DNA of 28,901 nt from Lautropia sp. SCN 70-15 (GCA_001724315.1 MEEC01000025.1:1-28901); one strand, 5' to 3'. Positions 8,888 through 18,523 are shown, counted from the stretch's first letter. Numbers and translations: made by a program. Notes: generated from the sequence alone by a model not told the origin.

Positions 8888-10153
8888 TCAGGCCGCGCCG
8901 ACCTGCTCGAGCACCGCGCGCAGCAGGACCTGACAGCCGGCGGCCAGGTCGGCCGGCGCGGCGTTCTCGATCTCGTTGTGGCTGATGCCGCCTTCGCAGG
9001 GGACGAAGATCATCGCGGTGGGGCACTTGCGGGCCACGTAGACCGCGTCGTGGCCGGCGCCGCTGGCGATGCGGCGCACGCTGTACCCGGCGGACTTCGC
9101 GCCCTGCTCGACCGCGGCGACCAGGGCCGGGTCGAAGGCGCAGGGCGGGAAGTGCACCACCTGCTCGACCTGGACCTCGACCTTGTCCTCGGCGGCCACC
9201 CGGGCCGCGGTGGCGTGCAGGTCCTCGGCCATCGCCGCCAGCGTGGTCTCGCTGGCGTTGCGGAAGTCCACGCTGAAAACCACCTTGCCGGGGATCACGT
9301 TGCGCGAGTTGGGGATCACCTGCATCTGGCCGACGGTGCCGCGGGCGTAGTCGGGGTATTGCGCGGCGATGCGGCGGACCTCGATGACCAGTTTCGAGGC
9401 GGCGAGCAAGGCATCGCGGCGCATCTCGATCGGGGTGGGGCCGGCGTGGGCGTCCTGGCCGGTGACGGTGATGTCGAACCAGCGCTGGCCCAGCGCGGTC
9501 TCCACCGCGCCGATGGTGATGCCCTCGCGCTCGAGCACCGGGCCCTGCTCGATGTGGGGCTCCAGGTAGGCGGCGAGCGCGGGCGGTTGGTCCTTGCCGG
9601 CGTAGCCGATCGCGACCAGGGCCTCGCCGGCGCTGACGCCGTCGCGGTCGCGCTGGGTCAGGCAGTGCTCGAGCGTGAAGGCGCCGGCGTAGACGCCCGA
9701 GCCCATCATCACCGGGGTGAAGCGGCTGCCTTCCTCGTTGGTCCAGATGGCCACGACGAAAGGCCGCTCGGTCTGAACGCCGTGGTCGTTCAGCGTGCGC
9801 AGCACCTCGAGGCCGGCCAGCACGCCGTAGTTGCCGTCGAACTTGCCGCCGTTGGGCTGGGTGTCGATGTGGCTGCCCACCGCCACCGCGGGGGCGTCGA
9901 TGCGGCCGTGGCGGTCGGGGCGGATCGCGTAGACGTTGCCGATGCCGTCCACGCGCAGTGTGCAGCCGGCCTCGCGCAGCCAGCCGCAGACCAGGTCGCG
10001 GCCCTGACGGTCCAGGTCGGTGAGCGCGAGCCGAGCGACGCCGCCCTTGGGTGTGGCGCCGATCCGGGCCAGTTCCATCAGGCTGTTCCAGAGGCGGTCG
10101 CCGTCGATCGCGAGGCTGGCCGGGGTTTTCGCGGAGGGGGTGCCGAGGTCCAT
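8888..10153 (-). CDS. M20-type N-carbamoyl amino acid amidohydrolase / ureidopropionase-like
   Basis: A 421-residue Zn-dependent hydrolase of the hydantoinase/carbamoylase branch of the M20 family. The two-metal site is readable: His95 (GSHIDT), Asp106 (GGKFDGNYG), Glu140-Glu141 (NEEGSRF), His200 (EPHIEQGP) and His392 (ISHNEIE). The small dimerisation domain contains GQDAHAGPTP at 232-241. Members hydrolyse N-carbamoyl-beta-alanine, N-carbamoyl-L-amino acids, allantoate or ureidoglycine; the sequence does not choose. ATG 10151-10153 gives the usual family length. An earlier ATG at 10217-10219 overlaps the IclR stop as ATGA and would add 22 unconserved-looking residues. If the substrate is ureidopropionate, the beta-alanine product could feed the neighbouring mmsA route, but no transaminase is present. 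Confidence 0.85.
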   Translation of the reverse strand: MDLGTPSAKTPASLAIDGDRLWNSLMELARIGATPKGGVARLALTDLDRQGRDLVCGWLREAGCTLRVDGIGNVYAIRPDRHGRIDAPAVAVGSHIDTQPNGGKFDGNYGVLAGLEVLRTLNDHGVQTERPFVVAIWTNEEGSRFTPVMMGSGVYAGAFTLEHCLTQRDRDGVSAGEALVAIGYAGKDQPPALAAYLEPHIEQGPVLEREGITIGAVETALGQRWFDITVTGQDAHAGPTPIEMRRDALLAASKLVIEVRRIAAQYPDYARGTVGQMQVIPNSRNVIPGKVVFSVDFRNASETTLAAMAEDLHATAARVAAEDKVEVQVEQVVHFPPCAFDPALVAAVEQGAKSAGYSVRRIASGAGHDAVYVARKCPTAMIFVPCEGGISHNEIENAAPADLAAGCQVLLRAVLEQVGAA

Positions 10154-10215
10154 GTCGATGCCTGTGGGTGGGATGCGGGTGTTCGGGCGCTCGCAGCGGG
10201 GCGCCGGGTGGGTTG

Positions 10216-11106
10216 TCATGATGCCGCCGAAACGGGGCGGCGGGAAAGTGAGCGGGTTCCGGACGCGGGCTTGGGGCCGGGCGCGTCGCCCTGCGGTGCG
10301 GCGCCGAGCCGCCGCGACACGTCGGCGGCCAGCGCGGTGATCGCGGCCACCACCTCGGCCTTGCGCTCGGGGGTGGTCGAGGCCTTGATCAGGCTGACCG
10401 CCACCGCCGCCACGGCCTCGCTGCGGCCGGCGGCGAACACCGGCGCGCCGAAGCAGTGCATGCCTTCGGCGGTCTCCTCGTCGTCGACCGCGTAGCCGCT
10501 GGCGCGGGCGGCAGTCAGCTGCCGCTCGAGGGCGCCCCGATCGGCAACGCTGTGGCGGGTCAGCCGGCCGGGCAGGGCGCGCGCGACCAGGCCGTCGACC
10601 CGCTCGGCGGGCAGGGTGGCCAGCATGGCCTTGCCCGACGAGGTGAAGCAGGCCGGAAAGCGGCCGCCGACGCGGAAGTTCACGCCCAGTGCGCGGCTGC
10701 CCGGACGGCAGGCCAGGTAGAGGACATCCTCGCCGTCGAGCACGGCCAGCATGATGGTTTCCTCGCGCAGCGCGGCGAAGGCCTGCGAGGCCTCGTTGAA
10801 GGCGGCGATCACGCTGGACTGGCGCTCGAAGGCCTGCGCCCAGTGCAGGGCCTTGGGGCCGAGCGCGTACTCGCCGCGGTCGTCGCGCATGGCCAGGCCC
10901 AGCGCGGTCAGCGTGTGCAGCAGGCCGTGCAGGCTGCTCTTGGGCAGCGCCAGCGACTTCGCCAGTTCGGCGAGCGGCTGCGGGCGGGCGGCCGCCGCGA
11001 GGTGATCCAGCACGCGGGTGGCGCGCTCGACCGCCGGCACCAGGGGGGTGTCGGGGGCATCGTCGCCCGAGCGGGGGATCTTCGAATCCAGGATTTCGGT
11101 TGACAT
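10216..11106 (-). CDS. IclR-family transcriptional regulator
   Basis: A 296-residue regulator with an N-terminal winged helix-turn-helix (about residues 22-85; the VERATRVLDHLAAAARPQPL start, then LAKSLALPKSSLHGLLHTL as the HTH) and a C-terminal GAF-like effector domain (about 95-275). The typical IclR signature CFTSSGKAMLA is visible after VGGRFPA, and SVADRGALERQL and GMHCFGAPVF follow. The last 25 residues are a Pro/Ser/Arg-rich tail. ATG at 11104-11106 is chosen; an upstream extension to 11274 would run into the divergent mmsA gene. It heads the minus-strand operon with amidohydrolase, pdxA and the membrane protein, and is divergent from mmsA, so control of one or both arms through the palindrome at 11155-11170 is likely. 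Confidence 0.88.
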   Translation of the reverse strand: MSTEILDSKIPRSGDDAPDTPLVPAVERATRVLDHLAAAARPQPLAELAKSLALPKSSLHGLLHTLTALGLAMRDDRGEYALGPKALHWAQAFERQSSVIAAFNEASQAFAALREETIMLAVLDGEDVLYLACRPGSRALGVNFRVGGRFPACFTSSGKAMLATLPAERVDGLVARALPGRLTRHSVADRGALERQLTAARASGYAVDDEETAEGMHCFGAPVFAAGRSEAVAAVAVSLIKASTTPERKAEVVAAITALAADVSRRLGAAPQGDAPGPKPASGTRSLSRRPVSAAS

Positions 11107-11154
11107 CGTGCGGGACCGGGTTAAACTTCGCGCTGTTCCTGAAGCTGAACGCAC

Positions 11155-11170
11155 GTTCAATATATTGAAC
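11155..11170. promoter_or_regulatory. Perfect palindrome, candidate IclR operator
   Basis: GTTCAATATATTGAAC is a perfect 16-bp inverted repeat in the 130-base divergent spacer between the IclR gene and mmsA. Just to its left, GAACG-CA-CGTTC (11147-11158) forms a second, overlapping inverted repeat, and a further GAAC lies at 11175-11178 region downstream, so GAAC/GTTC half-sites are clustered. The AT-rich core contains TATATT, which could itself serve as a -10 box for mmsA, so binding here would compete with RNA polymerase. IclR proteins bind imperfect palindromes of about this size. Confidence 0.65.
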
Positions 11171-11236
11171 AACTGGGTGAACGATAGCGACCCCAGGCAA
11201 GGCTTGTCAACACCAACCGCATTCGAGGATCCAGAC

Positions 11237-12763
<1,527 letters not shown>

Positions 12764-12772
12764 CGGTGACCG

Positions 12773-12794
12773 CGGCGGCTCGCGCCGCCGTTTT
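12773..12794 (+). terminator. Intrinsic terminator-like hairpin after mmsA
   Basis: CGGCGGC - TCGC - GCCGCCG followed by TTTT: a perfect 7-bp GC stem with a 4-base loop and a short U-tract, beginning 10 bases after the mmsA stop. The stem is strong but the T-run is only four, so partial termination is likely. It would set mmsA expression apart from the following aldehyde dehydrogenase gene. Confidence 0.65.
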
Positions 12795-12839
12795 CGTGAT
12801 GCTGCGGCGGGGCGCCGGGCAACGATGGAGACGAACGAG

Positions 12840-14306
12840 ATGACGCTGCAACTGAAGGACATGTCGCTGCTCAAGGCGAAGGGCTACATCGACGGCAAGT
12901 GGGTGGACGCCGACGCGGGCGGCCGCTTCGCGGTGACCAACCCGGCCACCGGGGCCACGCTGGTCGAGGTCGCGGACATGGGCGCGGCCGAGACCCGCCG
13001 CGCGATCGACGCGGCCAACCGGGCGCTGCCTGCCTGGCGCGCGAAGACCGCCAAGGAGCGGGCCGCGATCATGCGCCGCTGGTTCGACCTGATCATCGCG
13101 CACACCGAGGACCTGGCGCTGCTGATGACCTCCGAGCAGGGCAAGCCGCTGGCCGAGTCGCGCGGCGAGGTCGCCTACGGCGCCTCGTTCATCGAGTGGT
13201 TCGCGGAAGAGGGCAAGCGCGCCTACGGCGACGTGATCCCGACCACGCAGGCCGATCGCCGGCTGTTCGCGCTCAAGCAGGGGATCGGCGTGTGCGCGGC
13301 GATCACGCCGTGGAACTTCCCGATCGCGATGATCACCCGCAAGTGCGCGCCGGCCTTCGCCGCCGGCTGCACCGTGGTGGCCAAGCCGGCCGAGGCCACG
13401 CCGCTGTCGGCGCTCGCGCTGGTCGAGCTGGCCGAGCAGGCGGGCTTCCCGCCCGGCGTCTTCAACATGGTGATCGGCGACGCCGGCAAGGCGCCGGAGA
13501 TCGGCCTGGAGCTGTGCACCAGCCCCATCGTTCGCAAGGTGTCGTTCACCGGCTCCACCGAGGTGGGGCGCATCCTGCTGCGCCAGTCGGCCGACACGAT
13601 CAAGAAGCTGTCGCTCGAGCTCGGCGGCAACGCGCCCTTCATCGTCTTCGACGACGCGGATCTCGACGCAGCGGTCGAGGGCGCGATCGCGTCGAAGTAC
13701 CGCAACGCGGGCCAGACCTGCGTGTGCGCCAACCGGCTGATCGTGCAGGACGGCGTCTACGACGCCTTCGCCGAGAAGCTCGCCGCGAAGGTCGCGCAGT
13801 TCAAGGTGGGCGCGGGCACCGAGCCGGGCGTGACCGTGGGGCCGCTGATCGAGCCGGCCGCCATCGAGAAGGTCGAGGCGCACATCGCCGACGCGGTGGG
13901 CAAGGGCGCGCGCGTGGTCACCGGCGGCAAGCGCCATGCGCTGGGCGGGCTCTTTTTCGAGCCCACCGTGCTGGCCGGCGTGACGCCGCAGATGCGCGTG
14001 GCGCGCGAGGAGACCTTCGGCCCGGTGGCGCCGCTGTTCCGGTTCAAGACCGAGGACGAGGCGATCGCGATGGCCAACGACACCGAGTTCGGACTGGCCT
14101 CGTACTTCTACTCGCGCGACGTGGGCCGCGTGTTCCGCGTGGCCGAAGCCCTCGAGTCGGGGATGGTCTGCGTGAACAGTGGCATCCTGTCGAACGAGGT
14201 ATCGCCCTTCGGCGGCGTCAAGCAGTCGGGGCTGGGTCGCGAAGGGTCGAAGTACGGTCTGGACGAGTATCTGGAGATCAAGTATCTCTGCCTGGCCGGC
14301 ATCTGA
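12840..14306 (+). CDS. gabD: NAD(P)-dependent succinate-semialdehyde dehydrogenase type
   Basis: A 488-residue aldehyde dehydrogenase very like GabD: TPWNFPIAM, FTGSTEVGR for cofactor binding, general base Glu260 in LELGGNAPFIVFDDADLD (given in part) and nucleophile Cys294 in NAGQTCVCANR. The C-terminal SPFGGVKQSGLGREGSKYG is also standard. GabD oxidises succinate semialdehyde to succinate; relatives take glutarate semialdehyde or other short aldehydes, so the natural substrate in this cluster is not fixed. ATG 12840 is preferred over ATG 12825 because GGAG lies 9 bases before it. It lies 76 bases after mmsA, beyond a terminator-like hairpin, and before an alcohol dehydrogenase that could supply its aldehyde. 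Confidence 0.88.
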   Translation: MTLQLKDMSLLKAKGYIDGKWVDADAGGRFAVTNPATGATLVEVADMGAAETRRAIDAANRALPAWRAKTAKERAAIMRRWFDLIIAHTEDLALLMTSEQGKPLAESRGEVAYGASFIEWFAEEGKRAYGDVIPTTQADRRLFALKQGIGVCAAITPWNFPIAMITRKCAPAFAAGCTVVAKPAEATPLSALALVELAEQAGFPPGVFNMVIGDAGKAPEIGLELCTSPIVRKVSFTGSTEVGRILLRQSADTIKKLSLELGGNAPFIVFDDADLDAAVEGAIASKYRNAGQTCVCANRLIVQDGVYDAFAEKLAAKVAQFKVGAGTEPGVTVGPLIEPAAIEKVEAHIADAVGKGARVVTGGKRHALGGLFFEPTVLAGVTPQMRVAREETFGPVAPLFRFKTEDEAIAMANDTEFGLASYFYSRDVGRVFRVAEALESGMVCVNSGILSNEVSPFGGVKQSGLGREGSKYGLDEYLEIKYLCLAGI

Positions 14307-14339
14307 GAGCGCGCGCGCGTAAATCCACTGCGCGGTCCG

Positions 14340-14408
14340 ATCTCGCGCCTGCGATGCTCGCCGTACCCCTCCGTACGGCAGCGCTTCGCGGTGCGACCTC
14401 GGGCAGAT
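14340..14408. repeat. REP-like hairpin between gabD and adh
   Basis: The 132-base gap holds a perfect inverted repeat, GCCGTAC (14360-14366) and GTACGGC (14373-14379), around a CCCTCC loop. Outside it, ATCT at 14340 and AGAT at 14405, and TGCGA on the left with TCGCA-type bases on the right, pair less perfectly, making a long stem with bulges. The core resembles intergenic palindromic repeats that occur in many copies in betaproteobacterial genomes. No T-run follows, so it is not a simple terminator. Copy number elsewhere in the genome cannot be seen here. Confidence 0.5.
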
Positions 14409-14438
14409 TTCCGAAAACGAGTTTGGGGGGAGTAGACG

Positions 14439-15593
14439 ATGAAGTTCCGGGCCGCAGTGCTGCGCGAGATGTGCCTGCCCATGCCTTATGCAGACAGCCG
14501 TCCGCTGTCGATCGAGGAGGTCGAGGTGGCGCCGCCGGGGCGGGGCGAGATCCTGGTGAAGATCCGCGCGGCGGGCCTCTGCCACTCCGACCTGTCGGCG
14601 ATCAACGGAGACCGGCCCTGGCCGATGCCGATCGTGCCGGGTCATGAGGCCGCGGCCGAGGTGCTGGAGCTCGGTGACGGCGTCACCGACCTGGCGGTCG
14701 GCGACCACGTCGCGCTGATCTTTCGCCCCAATTGCGGCACCTGCCCGAGCTGCGCGAGCGGTCGGCCGGCGCTGTGCGTGCCGGGCGGCGAGTCGAACGC
14801 CTCCGGTTCGCTGCTGGGCGGCTACAAGCGCCTGCGCGCGGTGGCGGGCACGGGCATCGACGGCCAGCCGGGCGGCACGCTGAACCATCACCTGGGCTGC
14901 GCGGCCTTCGCCGAGTACGCGGTCGTGTCGCGCCGCTCCGCGGTGAAGATCGACCCCACGCTGCCCTGGGACGAGGCGGCGCTGTTCGGCTGCGCGGTCA
15001 TCACCGGGGCGGGCGCCGTCGTCAACACCGCGAAGGTCGAGGCGGGCGCCAAGGTGGCGGTGGTGGGGCTCGGCGGCGTGGGTTTCTCCTCGCTGCTGGC
15101 GGCCAAGGCGGTCGGCGCGGTCGAAGTGATCGCGGTCGACATGCTCGACGCCAAGCTGGACAAGGCGCGCGAGCTCGGCGCCACCCAGTGCTTCAACGCG
15201 GCCGACCCCGCGGTGATCGACAAGATCAAGGCCGCCACCGGCGGCGGCGTCGACTACGCCTTCGAGATGGCCGGCAGCGTGAAGGCGCTCGAGCTGGCCT
15301 ACCGGATCACCGCGCGCGGCGGCACCACGGTGACCGCGGGCCTGCCGAATCCCGCGCACAAGTGGGAGATGCAGGCGGTCACGCTGATCGCCGAGGAGCG
15401 CACGGTCAAGGGGAGCTACGTGGGCTCCTGCGTGCCCTCGCGCGACATTCCGCGCTTCATCGCGATGTACAAGGCGGGCCTGCTGCCGGTGGACAAGCTG
15501 CTGTCGGAGCGGATCCGGCTGGACGACATCAACGGCGCGCTCGATCGGCTGGCGCGCGGCGAGTCGATCCGGCAGGTGATCATGATGGATTGA
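14439..15593 (+). CDS. Zinc-dependent alcohol dehydrogenase (MDR family)
   Basis: A 384-residue medium-chain dehydrogenase. Catalytic zinc ligands read as Cys48 (GLCHSD), His69-Glu70 (PGHE) and Cys185; the structural zinc lobe has Cys99, Cys102, Cys105 and Cys113. The NAD-binding Rossmann motif GLGGVG is at 210-215. It oxidises a primary or secondary alcohol to an aldehyde or ketone with NAD(P). The length and the four-Cys lobe put it near class III/aryl- and allyl-alcohol dehydrogenases. GGGGGGAG lies about 6 bases before ATG 14439. It is followed after 55 bases by a GMC flavoprotein that could do the same type of oxidation with a different acceptor. Substrate unknown. Confidence 0.88.
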   Translation: MKFRAAVLREMCLPMPYADSRPLSIEEVEVAPPGRGEILVKIRAAGLCHSDLSAINGDRPWPMPIVPGHEAAAEVLELGDGVTDLAVGDHVALIFRPNCGTCPSCASGRPALCVPGGESNASGSLLGGYKRLRAVAGTGIDGQPGGTLNHHLGCAAFAEYAVVSRRSAVKIDPTLPWDEAALFGCAVITGAGAVVNTAKVEAGAKVAVVGLGGVGFSSLLAAKAVGAVEVIAVDMLDAKLDKARELGATQCFNAADPAVIDKIKAATGGGVDYAFEMAGSVKALELAYRITARGGTTVTAGLPNPAHKWEMQAVTLIAEERTVKGSYVGSCVPSRDIPRFIAMYKAGLLPVDKLLSERIRLDDINGALDRLARGESIRQVIMMD

Positions 15594-15648
15594 GGAGGGC
15601 GCGCGGCGGCGGCCTTCCGGTCGACGCGGTCTCGACGGGATTCGGCGA

Positions 15649-17286
15649 ATGAGCGAACAGTTCGACTACATCATCGTGGGCGCCGGCACGGCCGGCTGCC
15701 TGTTGGCCAACAGGCTGTCGGCGGACCCCTCGGTGCGGGTGCTGCTGCTCGAGGCCGGCGGGCGCGACGACTACATCTGGGTCCACATCCCGGTGGGCTA
15801 CCTGTACTGCATCGGCAACCCGCGCACCGACTGGCTGTACAAGACCGAGCCCGAGGCGGGCCTGGGCGGCCGGAGCATCGGCTATCCGCGCGGCAAGGTG
15901 CTGGGCGGCTGCTCGTCGATCAACGGCATGATCTACATGCGCGGCCAGCGCGGCGACTACGACGGATGGGCCGCGGCCGGCAATCCCGGCTGGGGCTGGG
16001 ACGACATCCTCCCGTACTTCCTGAAGCACGAGAACTGGCACGGGCTGGACGGCGGCGGGCAGGATTCGCTGCACGGCCACGGCGGCGAGTGGCGGGTCGA
16101 GCGGCAGCGGCTGAGCTGGGAGCTGCTCGACGCCTTCCAGCAGGCGGCCGCCGAGACCGGCATCCCGCCCACCGAGGACTTCAACCGCGGCGACAACTTC
16201 GGCTGCGGCTACTTCGAGGTGAACCAGCGCAAGGGCGTGCGATGGAACGCATCGAAGGCCTTCCTGCATCCGGTCAGCGGGCGGCCGAACCTGAAGGTGG
16301 TGACCGGCGCCCAGGTGCTGCGCCTGCTCCGGCGCGAGGACGGTTCCGGGCGGATCGCTGGCGTGGAATGTCGCATGGGCGGCGCATCCGGAGAAAGTAA
16401 GTCCTTCCTATGCTCGCATGAGGTGGTCATGGCTGCGGGCGCCATCGGCACCGCCCAGATCCTGCAGCTGTCGGGGATCGGCCCGGGCGAGGCCACGGCC
16501 GCGGCAGGCATCACGCCGGTGGTCGATCTGCCGGGGGTCGGGGAGAACCTGCAGGATCATCTGCAGCTGCGCCTGATCTACCGGGTCAGCAACGTGCACA
16601 CGCTGAACCATCAGGCGAACAGCCTGATCGGCAAGGCGCAGATGGGGCTGCAGTATCTGCTGTTCCGTCGGGGGCCGATGACGATGTCGCCCAGTCAGCT
16701 GGGGGCCTTCGCGCGCTCGGACGCGTCGCAGGCGAGCGCCAACGTCGAGTATCACGTTCAACCGCTCTCGCTGGACAAGTTCGGGGAGCCCTTGCACAAC
16801 TTCCCGGCCTTCACCGCGTCGGTCTGCAATCTGCGGCCGAGCTCGCGAGGGCAAGTCAGGCTCGCCTCTTCGGATCCGCTGGCGGCTCCGCGGATCATGC
16901 CCAACTATCTGGCCACGGAGGAAGACCGGAAAGTCGCGGCGGACTCGATCCGGCTGACGCGCCGGATCGTGGCTGCGGATGCCCTGAAGCGCTATGCGCC
17001 GGTCGAGTACCTGCCGGGGCCGGACTACCGGACGGATGAGGAGCTTGCGGAGGCGGCAGGCAAGGTCGGCACGACGATCTTTCATCCCGTGGGGACCTGC
17101 AAGATGGGTCCCGCTTCGGACCCGATGGCCGTGGTCGACCATCGTCTGCGTTGTCACAAGGTTCCGGGCCTGCGGATCGCCGACGCATCGGTCATGCCTA
17201 CGATCACCTCGGGGAACACCAATTCGCCGACGCTGATGATCGCGGAGAAAGCGGCCGCGATGATGCTGGAGGACAGGCGGGGCTGA
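15649..17286 (+). CDS. GMC-family FAD-dependent alcohol oxidoreductase
   Basis: A 545-residue glucose-methanol-choline flavoprotein, choline-dehydrogenase-like. The N-terminal FAD motif GAGTAG is at 11-16, the GMC signature GKVLGGCSSINGMIYMRG is near residue 82, and the active-site pair is His479 in HPVGTCKMG and Asn525 in SGNTNSPT, spaced as in choline oxidases and alcohol dehydrogenases of this family. No signal peptide is seen, so it acts in the cytoplasm or at the inner face of the membrane and probably passes electrons to quinone or another acceptor. It follows the zinc alcohol dehydrogenase by 55 bases on the same strand. Its likely role is the first oxidation of an alcohol that the ALDHs then process; the substrate (choline, aliphatic or polyether alcohol) cannot be decided. 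Confidence 0.9.
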   Translation: MSEQFDYIIVGAGTAGCLLANRLSADPSVRVLLLEAGGRDDYIWVHIPVGYLYCIGNPRTDWLYKTEPEAGLGGRSIGYPRGKVLGGCSSINGMIYMRGQRGDYDGWAAAGNPGWGWDDILPYFLKHENWHGLDGGGQDSLHGHGGEWRVERQRLSWELLDAFQQAAAETGIPPTEDFNRGDNFGCGYFEVNQRKGVRWNASKAFLHPVSGRPNLKVVTGAQVLRLLRREDGSGRIAGVECRMGGASGESKSFLCSHEVVMAAGAIGTAQILQLSGIGPGEATAAAGITPVVDLPGVGENLQDHLQLRLIYRVSNVHTLNHQANSLIGKAQMGLQYLLFRRGPMTMSPSQLGAFARSDASQASANVEYHVQPLSLDKFGEPLHNFPAFTASVCNLRPSSRGQVRLASSDPLAAPRIMPNYLATEEDRKVAADSIRLTRRIVAADALKRYAPVEYLPGPDYRTDEELAEAAGKVGTTIFHPVGTCKMGPASDPMAVVDHRLRCHKVPGLRIADASVMPTITSGNTNSPTLMIAEKAAAMMLEDRRG

Positions 17287-17329
17287 GCAGAGGAGGTGCT
17301 GAGCAGAGGAGGTGCTGAGCAGAGGCGGC
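17282..17329. repeat. Three tandem 16-bp repeats at the end of the GMC gene
   Basis: The unit GCTGAGCAGAGGAGGT is present at 17282-17297, 17298-17313 and, with two changes, at 17314-17329. The first copy contains the stop codon of the GMC gene. The array ends 25 bases before a parS site. It looks like a recent slippage duplication; no coding or terminator role is evident. Confidence 0.85.
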
Positions 17330-17354
17330 TCAGGTCCCTGCTTTCAGTGGCGGC

Positions 17355-17370
17355 GGTTTCACGTGAAACA
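17355..17370. other. parS site 1 (ParB binding), 15 of 16 matches
   Basis: GGTTTCACGTGAAACA matches the chromosomal parS consensus TGTTTCACGTGAAACA at 15 of 16 positions; only the first base differs, and the inner 14 bases are a perfect palindrome. It lies between the GMC gene and the frameshifted oxidoreductase, about 6 kb from parB. ParB binds such sites, loads as a CTP clamp and spreads. Its position here makes it the outlying member of a three-site group. Confidence 0.88.
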
Positions 17371-17418
17371 ATCCTGACGGGCACCGCGACGCGGCGACGG
17401 CCCGGAGCAAACAACGTA

Positions 17419-18523
17419 ATGGATACGGTTCAAACGGTAGTCGTAGGTGCCGGTGTAGTCGGCTTGGCAATTGCTCGGGCGCTCGCGTTGACGGGCAGGG
17501 AGGTGGTGATCCTCGAAGCAGCCGATGCGGTCGGGACCGAGACCAGCTCGCGCAACAGTGAAGTGATTCACGCGGGCATCTACTACGAGCCCGGTTCGCT
17601 GAAGGCTCAACTCTGCGTCGAGGGGCGGGAGCGCCTCTACGCCTACTGTGACGAGCGGGGTGTTGCCTATCGCAACTGCGGCAAGCTGATCGTGGCGGCC
17701 AGCGACGCCCAGCGTGAGGGCCTCGAACGGATCGACAAGCGGGCGCGCGCGGCGGGCGTCGAGAACCTGCGCTGGCTGAGCGGGGCAGAGGCGATGGCCA
17801 TGGAGCCGGCCTTGAGTTGCACGCACGCGCTGTTGTCGCCGAGCACGGGAATCATCGACAGCCATGGCTTGATGCTGGCCCTGCAGGGCGAAGCTGAGGA
17901 CCACGGCGCGATGCTCGCGCGTTGCAGTCGGGTGCTGCGGGGCAGGGTGACACCGGAGGGCTTCGAGCTCGAGGTCGAATCGGAAGGCGACACGATGCGG
18001 CTGGCGTGCCGCGAGCTGGTCAATGCCGCGGGCCTGGGAGCCAATGCGGTGGCGGCGGCGCTCGAGGGGCTGGGTGCGGACCACGTGCCGCCCCTGTACT
18101 ACGCCAAGGGCAATTACTTCGCGCTGGCGGCCCGGTGCCCGTTCAGCCGCTTGATCTACCCGATTCCCAACGAGGCCGGACTCGGCGTCCACCTGACGAT
18201 AGACCTGGGCGGGCAGGGCCGCTTCGGCCCCGATGTCGAATGGATCGAAGCCATCGACTACGACGTGGATCCGTCGAGATGCGCTGGCTTCTATGAAGAG
18301 ATTCGAACCTATTGGCCTGGCCTGCCGGACGGCGCCTTGCATGCCTCGTATGCCGGCATCCGGCCGAAGCTGGTCCCGGCGGGGCACCGACTTCCGCATC
18401 GACGGCCCCGAGACTCACCGGGTCGGCGGCCTGGTCAACCTCTTCGGGATCGAGTCACCGGGCCTGACGGCGTCCCTGGCGATCGGCGAGCGGGTGAGGC
18501 GCGCGCTGGACGCCTCGCGTTGA
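17419..18523 (+). pseudogene. lhgO-like: L-2-hydroxyglutarate oxidase-like FAD oxidoreductase, frameshifted
   Basis: A DAO-superfamily flavoprotein of about 367 residues. The N-terminal VVVGAGVVGLAIARAL FAD fold and GTETSSRNSEVIHAGIYYEPG are characteristic of LhgO/L2HGDH, which oxidise L-2-hydroxyglutarate to 2-oxoglutarate. The frame from ATG 17419 reads well to ASYAGIRPKLVPAG near 18385, then turns to Arg/Pro-rich nonsense that runs on to 18588. The expected C-terminus, TDFRIDGPETHRVGGLVN then LFGIESPGLTASLAIGERV, continues in another frame and stops at TGA 18521-18523. The span is 1105 bases, one more than a multiple of three, so one extra base near 18378-18391 (a GGCGGGGC run) explains it. 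This may be a true mutation or a sequencing error; the rest of the gene is intact, which argues for a recent event or an error. Confidence 0.82.

Noticed and set aside
10154..10219. Alternative amidohydrolase start in an ATGA overlap with the IclR stop
   Set aside because: Possible for translational coupling, but it adds 22 residues unlike the family N-terminus; kept as an alternative only.
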